Shown: positions 1 to 5,031 of the stretch, one piece after another
Layout: every line of letters begins with the position of its first letter
Position numbering within the stretch: position 1 is the first letter of the stretch
Source of the DNA: a virus
DNA length: 21,193 nt
IMG/VR virus record: IMGVR_UViG_3300047557_003611
Location: 1-21,193 of that record
Reading direction: 5' to 3' (one strand)
The notes under the pieces: generated by a model
What the model was told of the DNA's origin: nothing
The model's database searches: none
What the model saw: only the letters and a program-made list of their open reading frames with translations
Program-made: the position numbers and the translations under genes

Positions 1-26
1 CGGCCAAGGGAAATAAATTAGTTATA

Positions 27-52
27 GTGGGGACATTAATTAGTGTCCCCAC
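27..52. promoter_or_regulatory. Perfect inverted repeat abutting the lysozyme start codon
   Basis: GTGGGGACA (27-35) and TGTCCCCAC (44-52) pair perfectly around an 8-nt loop. The ATG of the lysozyme gene begins at the next base, so the hairpin lies where a ribosome-binding site would be. No T-run follows on either strand, so it is a poor intrinsic terminator. It could be an operator or a translation-controlling hairpin; the role is inferred. Confidence 0.6.
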
Positions 53-718
53 ATGAAAAACAATAAGCAAGCAATTCAGCTTATTTGTAAATATGAGGGG
101 TACAGCGAATCTGCATACCCGGATCCAGAAACTGGTGGCGCTCCATATACGATCGGGTATGGCACCCAGGTTTATCCGGATGGTGTCCCTGTGTGCGCAG
201 GACAAAAATGCACAAAGCAAAAAGCCTTGCAGTATTTAGCACACGAAGTTGAAAGCATTGATAAAAAGCTGGATACAATTAATTTGATCCTGGATGCTTC
301 CATGCGTGAAGCTCTTATTTCTTTTATTCATTCCATTGGTTGGCAGTCTTTTTTATACAGCGAATTAATTGATTGCATTGCTAATGAAAATTGGTATGGT
401 GTTGCAGCAGAGATTTCTCGCTGGATCTTTGATGAAAACTATCGCGTTATTGGAAGTTTGATTGATCGCCGCAGAGAAGAAATAAAGCTTTTTCTTTTAG
501 ATGTAAATAGTTGCCCATGGAGTTCCACAGAAGTTCTCCTTAAAGCGTTCCGAGATTACACTGCTGCCCCGCACCAAGTACAGGCAATTAGACACCTGGA
601 GGAAACCATCAATCCTTACGTCTTAGCTGAATTTGCCAATAACTACAGCCTGCAAGAAGATCCCTGGGAATTAACCGAAGCTGAAGAAAAAGCTGTATTC
701 CCTGAAGACTGGGAGTAG
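53..718 (+). CDS. Phage lysozyme / endolysin, GH24 (T4 lysozyme-like)
   Basis: This is probably a muramidase that cuts the host peptidoglycan glycan chain at lysis. The N-terminal motif has the GH24 arrangement Glu15 (in KYEGY), Asp24 (YPDPETGG) and Thr33 (PYTIGYGT), matching the Glu-Asp-Thr triad of T4 lysozyme with a short insertion between Asp and Thr. The GH24 domain covers about residues 1-150. The remaining 70 residues are acidic and unrecognised. There is no signal peptide or membrane anchor, so it would need a holin to reach the wall. The ATG at 53 is needed to keep the start of the domain, yet a 26-nt hairpin sits directly before it and no Shine-Dalgarno is visible. It is followed by the NblA-like gene on the same strand. 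Confidence 0.85.
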   Translation: MKNNKQAIQLICKYEGYSESAYPDPETGGAPYTIGYGTQVYPDGVPVCAGQKCTKQKALQYLAHEVESIDKKLDTINLILDASMREALISFIHSIGWQSFLYSELIDCIANENWYGVAAEISRWIFDENYRVIGSLIDRRREEIKLFLLDVNSCPWSSTEVLLKAFRDYTAAPHQVQAIRHLEETINPYVLAEFANNYSLQEDPWELTEAEEKAVFPEDWE

Positions 719-747
719 AATAAAATCACCAAAGATTGGTCATTGTG

Positions 748-1035
748 ATGGAGAGGTCTGTTACGCCCAAGGAATTTGAGCTTCCATTGGAGCTTCAGTT
801 CTCAATGCGTAAAGCAGAACTCCAAGCCCAAGAAATGACTTGGGAAGAGCTGCATGCCGCATTGCTCAATCTTTATTACCAGCGGATGATGGAATGGCAG
901 GCCGTAAAGGAAATCCTGGCGGACGAAAACATTCAATTAGATTTTGATGTACCAACTGATTTAGAACTAGCAGAACTCGCCGCCGCCTGCATGGCAGACG
1001 ACGACGAAGATGATGACGAATTACAACCGTTTTAG
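748..1035 (+). CDS. NblA-like phycobilisome degradation protein (probable)
   Basis: A 95-residue protein from ATG 748; an in-frame TTG at 736 would add four residues. Residues 12-56 align without gaps to the NblA/Ycf18 pattern: LPLELQFSMR, then an xQAQEM element, then LLNLYYQRMM and a VKEIL helix, comparable to cyanobacterial NblA (LSLEQQFSIR...QVQNM...LVKLYEQM). NblA proteins are small helical adaptors that deliver phycobiliproteins to the Clp protease. A phage copy is known in the Microcystis phage Ma-LMM01. This copy is longer than usual NblA (about 60 aa), with an acidic tail (ADDDEDDDEL) after residue 82. The family call is from memory of the pattern, not a search. Its stop codon overlaps that of the opposing DUF3310 gene. 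Confidence 0.6.
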   Translation: MERSVTPKEFELPLELQFSMRKAELQAQEMTWEELHAALLNLYYQRMMEWQAVKEILADENIQLDFDVPTDLELAELAAACMADDDEDDDELQPF

Positions 1036-1346
1036 TTTTCGTCTAAATCAATAAGGCGCTCCAGGTACCACTGAGCTTTTTTCAGGGATTCTGTACCGCC
1101 TTTATGGCGTTCCCGCCAAATATATTTGGCAATACAACCTTTTAGATATCCTCGGTATTCTTCCGAAGTCAATTGCGCTTCGATTGCTTCAATTGCTTCG
1201 ATTCCGCCGTCAGTATAATGAGGCGGATGGTTTACCATATCAGGCTGCAAATTTGGACGACCAGGAATCGTAGCCCATGGTACAGGGCAAACTCCACCAG
1301 GACAATCCGTAACCTCTGTCTCTGTTACCGGATCAAACCACGGCGT
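1032..1346 (-). CDS. DUF3310 domain protein (3' part, after a probable -1 frame change)
   Basis: The last 68 residues, from an internal ATG at 1238, carry the DUF3310 signature: VNHPPHYTDGGIEAIEAIEA, then YLKGCIAKYIWR and a LKKAQWYLERLI helix. This is a small domain of unknown function common in phages, sometimes listed as a nucleotide-kinase-like protein. Coding-like sequence in this frame (TPWFDPVTETEV..GGVCPVPW) continues upstream to about 1346 with no ATG, GTG or TTG except a TTG at 1250. The frame stays open to 1631, but that stretch is Arg- and Gly-rich and looks like a shadow of the other frame. Either the gene starts at 1238 or it is fused to the upstream ORF by a -1 shift at the A6 run (1346-1351), giving a 216-aa product. 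The stop overlaps the NblA-like stop. Confidence 0.7.
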   Translation of the reverse strand, partial: TPWFDPVTETEVTDCPGGVCPVPWATIPGRPNLQPDMVNHPPHYTDGGIEAIEAIEAQLTSEEYRGYLKGCIAKYIWRERHKGGTESLKKAQWYLERLIDLDEN

Positions 1347-1681
1347 TTTTTGGACTCCACCAGAGCCATCGTCGCGTCCGCTGGGGGCAGCACCACCAGC
1401 TTCTGCTTGGGCATCGGTACCGTCCCAGGATACCGCCCCTCCAGAGCCTCTTCCACGCTCGGAATATAGCCGGTCTTCCCTGGACGTTCCATCCCCTCCA
1501 GCTGTAAGTTCTGCCGTTCCAGACCTTGTTCGCATGCTGCTAATCCGCGATTGTACATATCGTACAGCGGAACATCGTTCTCTGCGTTGTCTAAAGGAGC
1601 GCCAAAATCTTCTAACGAAAGACAACGGCATTTAACTTCGTCTTGCACGAAGCTATCTAAAAACCCTGCTGCGCCGTGCAT
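1325..1681 (-). CDS. Unrecognised 118-aa ORF, probable 5' part of the DUF3310 gene
   Basis: Starts at ATG 1681 and runs to a stop at 1325. The sequence is acidic and coding-like (FGAPLDNAENDVPLYDMYNR, then LEGRYPGTVP and KLVVLPPADATMALVE). Its last eight residues (KKRRGLIR) change character abruptly just after the AAAAAA run at 1346-1351, while the -1 frame picks up natural protein sequence leading into DUF3310. The simplest reading is a single gene interrupted by programmed slippage, transcriptional slippage or an assembly indel. It is transcribed away from the plus-strand gene at 1723, with 41 bp between the two starts. I do not recognise the N-terminal domain. Confidence 0.6.
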   Translation of the reverse strand: MHGAAGFLDSFVQDEVKCRCLSLEDFGAPLDNAENDVPLYDMYNRGLAACEQGLERQNLQLEGMERPGKTGYIPSVEEALEGRYPGTVPMPKQKLVVLPPADATMALVESKKRRGLIR

Positions 1682-1722
1682 GGAATATAAGTGGTTTATA
1701 TATCTTCAACTACAATATTATC

Positions 1723-2094
1723 ATGGCGAATGTGTACAACTCTAACTACGATAGTCGACAGCTCTCTGGTACATCCGGAGCTGAAGTATCTGATTTACGT
1801 CCGGAACAGGCTTACGACACAGACCTGCGACGAATTGATGCAGACGCCAGGAGTTCTGTTGAACCAATTAACGACAATCAAAAAAGAGTCGCCAAGTTTT
1901 TAAAAGCTGCAAAAACTGCCGGAAAGTTTAAACAAAAAGCAGCAATTGACGAGCCAACAATTCGTGGCAAAACACCAAGAACGGAAGCGTCGATTGGTGG
2001 TTCGACAATTCCGAGTCTTGGTGACAGGTTTGGCAGGGGCGGTGGAACTAATTACGCCAACAAACCCCAACCAAGATTTGGGGCTTCGTTCTAG
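1723..2094 (+). CDS. Unrecognised 123-aa basic, polar protein
   Basis: Starts at ATG 1723 (MANVYNSNYDSRQLSG). The protein is rich in Asn, Gly, Arg, Lys and Thr and looks largely disordered, with a basic middle (QKRVAKFLKAAKTAGKFKQK, about residues 48-67) and a Gly-rich tail (RFGRGGGTNYANKPQPRFG). It has no membrane segment or enzyme motif. A TACAAT box lies a few bases upstream, close enough for a leaderless or near-leaderless transcript, but this is weak evidence. The composition would suit a small virion or nucleic-acid-binding protein; that is a guess. Its TAG stop shares the palindrome CTAG (2091-2094) with the stop of the opposing dCTP deaminase gene. Competing frames here are less protein-like. 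Confidence 0.6.
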   Translation: MANVYNSNYDSRQLSGTSGAEVSDLRPEQAYDTDLRRIDADARSSVEPINDNQKRVAKFLKAAKTAGKFKQKAAIDEPTIRGKTPRTEASIGGSTIPSLGDRFGRGGGTNYANKPQPRFGASF

Positions 2095-2678
2095 GCCCTG
2101 GAGAACACAACCTCTTTTTCCTGGTTTTGATACTTACCTTTACGGTCTTGGTAAGTAACTTCACAGGGATTACCGCGATAGAACAGCAATTGGGTAATAC
2201 CTTCATCAGCGTAAATGCGATTGAAAAGCCCAGTACAATTGCTGATTTCCAGGGTTAGATAGCCTTCCCATCCAGATTCTGCTGGTGTGATATTTACCAG
2301 AATCCCAGAGCGGGCATAGGTTGACTTGCCGACTGCAACTACAGTCACATCACGAGGAAGCTTCAGACGTTCTTGTGCTACGCCCAGGCAATAGCCATAA
2401 GGTGGGAGCAGAAAATATTGGCCTTTCTCATCCTCTAGTAGTTCGGCAGGTTTTAGAATTTCCGGATCAAAATTTTTGGGATCACAATCGCCAGCCTGGA
2501 CTTTACCAAAAATTAAGCATTGTTTTGGCGAGAGGCGAATGTCATAACCATAAGAACTCAGTCCATAACTGAGAATTTTTTTGTTGTCTTTTTGGCTGAT
2601 TAAACGATCGGAAAAAGGAGTGATCATCTCCTCTTCTTCTGCAAGTTTTTTGATTTCCCAATCGGCCAGAACAGACAT
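2091..2678 (-). CDS. dcd: dCTP deaminase
   Basis: Deaminates dCTP to dUTP in pyrimidine deoxynucleotide supply. From ATG 2678 the protein has 195 residues, the usual size; an upstream in-frame TTG at 2690 would add four. Family motifs are clear: SSYGYDIRLS (41-50), VGKSTYARSGI (116-126) and TPAESGWEGYLTLEISN (131-147), where Glu144 matches the catalytic Glu of E. coli Dcd. A nucleotide-binding element (ADEGITQLLF) and a YQNQ segment follow. The DUT-type homolog shares this fold, and bifunctional DCD-DUT enzymes exist, so dUTPase activity cannot be ruled out from sequence. It is the last gene of the minus-strand operon from 4561, consistent with early nucleotide metabolism. Confidence 0.9.
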   Translation of the reverse strand: MSVLADWEIKKLAEEEEMITPFSDRLISQKDNKKILSYGLSSYGYDIRLSPKQCLIFGKVQAGDCDPKNFDPEILKPAELLEDEKGQYFLLPPYGYCLGVAQERLKLPRDVTVVAVGKSTYARSGILVNITPAESGWEGYLTLEISNCTGLFNRIYADEGITQLLFYRGNPCEVTYQDRKGKYQNQEKEVVFSRA

Positions 2679-2709
2679 GATTTTTAGCAATCCAAATCAG
2701 TATAGGAAA

Positions 2710-3300
2710 TTACGCAAGCACCCGACCACGGGTGGAATAGATTTTAATAAATTTTTCGGTGGCCTCTGCGCAGCTGTCTTTTGGTTGAAGATATACCAAA
2801 AACGACGTGCAAGTCCTGTGGTACGCGATACCTTTGCTTGTGTTTTTTAAAAGTGATGGGGCAGTTTTTAAAATGCACACAGGAAAATCAAACAGCTTTT
2901 GCTCGTAACGAAACATGTCAGGACAATTGCTGAAATAAAGTCCTTGCTCAATTTCACCACTCCACCAAGACTTGTAAAGCTTTCTGAACCAGACAGCGTG
3001 AGATGATGTGAGAGATGGAGAGGATGCTCTAGTCAGTTTCCAACGTTCGTTTTTGGCGTCCCAGAAGTATGCGCCATGTGGGGGAAATAAGTAAACACTA
3101 CCAAACCACTGTTGTGCATTCAACCCATCATCCAATGGAGTAAAAAAATTATCTGCATTTACATGGTCATTGGCAACCTTAGAGCTTGCGGGATCAAGTT
3201 GAATGCCGCCAAGAAGTTCGTTAGCACAAGCAATTAGATCGTAGTTAGTGATCAACTCAAAATCTTCACTGCTTCCCTTGCGGATATTTTGGAGTCCCAT
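2710..3300 (-). CDS. Phage Dam-like N6-adenine methyltransferase with altered catalytic motif
   Basis: The 196-aa protein matches the phage-type DNA N-6-adenine methyltransferase family: an LDPASS element (35-40), then ANDHVNADNFFTPLDDGL (43-60), then a Gln-Trp-Phe-Gly strand leading into the position of the catalytic (D/N)PP(Y/F). Here that position reads LFPPHG (71-76), so the first residue is Phe and the fourth is His. Other family landmarks remain: a Trp-Phe-Arg-Lys helix near 104 and the CILKTAPSL strand. It may be inactive or may use an atypical active site. It overlaps the upstream gene by one base (TAATG), so translation is probably coupled. If active it could protect phage DNA from restriction. 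Confidence 0.65.
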   Translation of the reverse strand: MGLQNIRKGSSEDFELITNYDLIACANELLGGIQLDPASSKVANDHVNADNFFTPLDDGLNAQQWFGSVYLFPPHGAYFWDAKNERWKLTRASSPSLTSSHAVWFRKLYKSWWSGEIEQGLYFSNCPDMFRYEQKLFDFPVCILKTAPSLLKNTSKGIAYHRTCTSFLVYLQPKDSCAEATEKFIKIYSTRGRVLA

Positions 3301-3686
3301 TATTTTTCAGAAGCCTGGTTGTAATCAATTTCAAAATACCGAATACCTTCCTCGTCATTAATGACGTAACCAGCCTTTTCTACTGGATCAATTTTTTGTG
3401 CTGCCTGAAGAATGCGACGAAAACTTTCAGCTAGGTCGCCATTATTTTCTCGCTCACATGCTTCTTCTGCAGAATGAATCTCTTTTAGTGTCCAATAAAA
3501 CATGGAGCGATCTTTATTTTTAGGTTGAAAGACCATGACTCCAGGTCCTTCAGCTTCCCACATTTTGCAATAGTGCTCTCCCATGTCACCAAGAATTAAC
3601 TTGATGGTTGCATCCAGCATCTTGGCCTTTGTGTCATCAAGCTCTGGACCAATTACCGAAGCAATTAATTTTTCACGCCTATTCAT
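3300..3686 (-). CDS. Unrecognised 128-aa operon protein
   Basis: An acidic, mostly helical soluble protein with no signal peptide or membrane segment. It starts MNRREKLIASVIGPELDD and contains the central hydrophobic segment GPGVMVFQP, then a helical stretch (SAEEACERENNGDLAESFRR) and an acidic C-terminus. I recognise no family. The ATG overlaps the end of the upstream gene by 8 nt and its stop overlaps the methyltransferase start by one base, which supports it being a real gene in a translationally coupled operon. Confidence 0.75.
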   Translation of the reverse strand: MNRREKLIASVIGPELDDTKAKMLDATIKLILGDMGEHYCKMWEAEGPGVMVFQPKNKDRSMFYWTLKEIHSAEEACERENNGDLAESFRRILQAAQKIDPVEKAGYVINDEEGIRYFEIDYNQASEK

Positions 3687-4140
3687 GTTCTAACAGATTT
3701 TGCCTGGAAAGAGATTCTAATAGTTTTGGTAGTGGTTTGTAAATAACAACAAGTTTCCCTAGGTTGCCACGTTTTTTCACCAGTCTTCCCTTTGCATCTT
3801 TTAACTTGTCGAACTCGCCTGACCTAATTAAATATTCGGCAACACAACGCAAACGTCTTTTTAAGGGCAACTCGGCCTGGGGAAATTTACCACAGATTGT
3901 ATCTGGTTCCATATCTTTGAAGGCTATTCGCAAGCGATTGGCTAATGTCATATTTGAATTAGCATCTTCTTCTTCATAAGCCCAGATATTTTCTAGGTAT
4001 CTGCGCAAGCATCCATCATCAAACGATCCAAAGGGAGGAAGAAATTCGGCAATTTGTTTAACCAATGACAACGGCAAAATTTCTTCATGGTTTTCTATTG
4101 TTACGGATTTAATATCAATTCCCGCTAATCGGTGGGTCAT
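3679..4140 (-). CDS. Unrecognised 153-aa operon protein, possibly DNA-binding
   Basis: Soluble protein with a basic C-terminal half (PLKRRLRCVAEYLIRSGEF, then DAKGRLVKKRGNLGKLVVIY, about residues 92-135). That half resembles a winged-helix segment: a helix pair followed by a basic beta hairpin. No specific family is recognised. It overlaps the HTH gene upstream by 26 nt and the next gene downstream by 8 nt. Position beside a clear HTH protein makes a regulatory role possible, but this is inference only. Confidence 0.72.
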   Translation of the reverse strand: MTHRLAGIDIKSVTIENHEEILPLSLVKQIAEFLPPFGSFDDGCLRRYLENIWAYEEEDANSNMTLANRLRIAFKDMEPDTICGKFPQAELPLKRRLRCVAEYLIRSGEFDKLKDAKGRLVKKRGNLGKLVVIYKPLPKLLESLSRQNLLEHE

Positions 4141-4561
4141 TGTCTAGCTTTCCTGGTGTGCTGGACCGATAAAGTTTAGAGTTTTTCCAAAAATCTTCTT
4201 CTTTTAGTTTGCGATTTTTGGCGAACGCTTGAATTAATGCGTTCCATGGAATTCGAATTATAGCTTTTCTTTCTGCGTCTGGTGCAATATTGATATAATG
4301 CACGCCTTCTTTCCAGCCTTTATCTCCTTTATTTTTTCCTACAGCAATCCAGTTTCTAATTGTTTGGTCTGATACGCCTAGGCGGCGGCCACATTCTTCG
4401 GTTGAAATATATTCATCTGCGTACGCCTCTGGATTCAAGGCAAGAGATTCATCGTTTTTATATTGACTGTGCCAAATGGAGTTAAGGACAGTTCGAATGC
4501 CTTTAAGCTCTGAAGCAATATCTTCAAGTCCTTTCCGAAGACCGTAATTCATTTCTGCCAC
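4115..4561 (-). CDS. Helix-turn-helix DNA-binding protein (MerR/excisionase-like fold)
   Basis: The centre of the protein (about 50-110) reads EYISTEECGRRLGVSDQTIR followed by NWI, a typical helix-turn-helix in which a turn glycine separates two short helices. A wing-like hairpin (GWKEGVHYINI) and an IRIPWNALIQAF helix follow, as in MerR-type and excisionase-type winged-helix proteins. The N-terminal 45 residues look helical and could dimerise. The start is GTG 4561 or ATG 4552; neither has a good ribosome-binding site. It is first in the minus-strand operon that ends with dcd and is divergent from the structural operon at 4606, a good position to control both. With no integrase present, an excisionase role is not supported. 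Confidence 0.7.
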   Translation of the reverse strand: MAEMNYGLRKGLEDIASELKGIRTVLNSIWHSQYKNDESLALNPEAYADEYISTEECGRRLGVSDQTIRNWIAVGKNKGDKGWKEGVHYINIAPDAERKAIIRIPWNALIQAFAKNRKLKEEDFWKNSKLYRSSTPGKLDNDPPISGN

Positions 4562-4605
4562 GCTATTAATAAAATGCTAGTGTATAGAAAAATTTTTGGT
4601 TGACA

Positions 4606-4980
4606 ATGGAAAACCAACCTAATTACTTGGGCACTGAGCCGGTACAGGCAGTTTCCCCTTCTGTTTCCCCTGTGCCAATGGGTTCTGCAATCGCAGATCC
4701 TTCTATGCCTCGTCCAGAGTTGACACCGGAAATTCTTGCATCACTCAAAGCACGTGCAAAGCAAGACGCCATTCAACAGGTCCTGGAGCAACGGATGGCA
4801 GCTCCTGCTCCCGTAACTCAATCCCAGGCGCCGCCAAAAGTTGTTTATGTGCGTCGCAACCTTACAGTTGCTGAATTAATTTTAATTTTTGCGTTGTCAT
4901 GTGGCAGTGTACTTGGTATCCAAGCTGTGTGGAATTTTGCATCTACTGTTCTTCCATCTATTGAAATTAAAGTGAAATGA
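4606..4980 (+). CDS. Small single-pass membrane protein
   Basis: From ATG 4606 the protein has 124 residues; a TTG at 4600 is also in frame. Residues 1-80 are polar and Pro/Ala/Gln-rich with a short helix (ASLKARAKQDAIQQVLEQRM). Residues about 87-112 form one hydrophobic segment (LTVAELILIFALSCGSVLGI), followed by a short tail ending in IKVK. No family is recognised. A one-helix protein beside tail genes could be a holin-like or virion membrane protein, but it lacks the two or three segments of most holins and the topology is not diagnostic. It leads the plus-strand structural operon. Confidence 0.65.
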   Translation: MENQPNYLGTEPVQAVSPSVSPVPMGSAIADPSMPRPELTPEILASLKARAKQDAIQQVLEQRMAAPAPVTQSQAPPKVVYVRRNLTVAELILIFALSCGSVLGIQAVWNFASTVLPSIEIKVK

Positions 4981-4995
4981 GCTGAATCAGGTTCG

Positions 4996-5015
4996 CCTAT
5001 AATTCAAATTATAGG
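4996..5015. repeat. Near-perfect 20-nt palindrome before the tail-fibre gene
   Basis: CCTATAATT (4996-5004) and AATTATAGG (5007-5015) are perfect inverted arms separated by only CA. TTTT follows at 5016. It lies in the 51-nt gap between the membrane-protein gene and the tail-fibre start. It could be an operator-like dyad or a weak terminator; the AT-rich arms and minimal loop fit a protein-binding dyad better. Confidence 0.55.
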
Positions 5016-5031
5016 TTTTGTGGTTTAATAG

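Noticed and set aside
27-52. Hairpin as a rho-independent terminator of an upstream gene
   Set aside because: No T-run follows on either strand, and the stem ends exactly at a start codon.
1173-1469. Plus-strand ORF of 98 codons opposite the DUF3310 gene
   Set aside because: Composition is unlike protein and the opposite strand has a recognised domain.
1360-1631. Arg/Gly-rich extension of the DUF3310 frame as a real N-terminus
   Set aside because: The other frame over the same bases is much more protein-like; the extension looks like an overlap shadow.
4115-4561. HTH protein as a prophage excisionase
   Set aside because: No integrase, attachment site or other lysogeny gene is in the window; only a generic DNA-binding call is supported.
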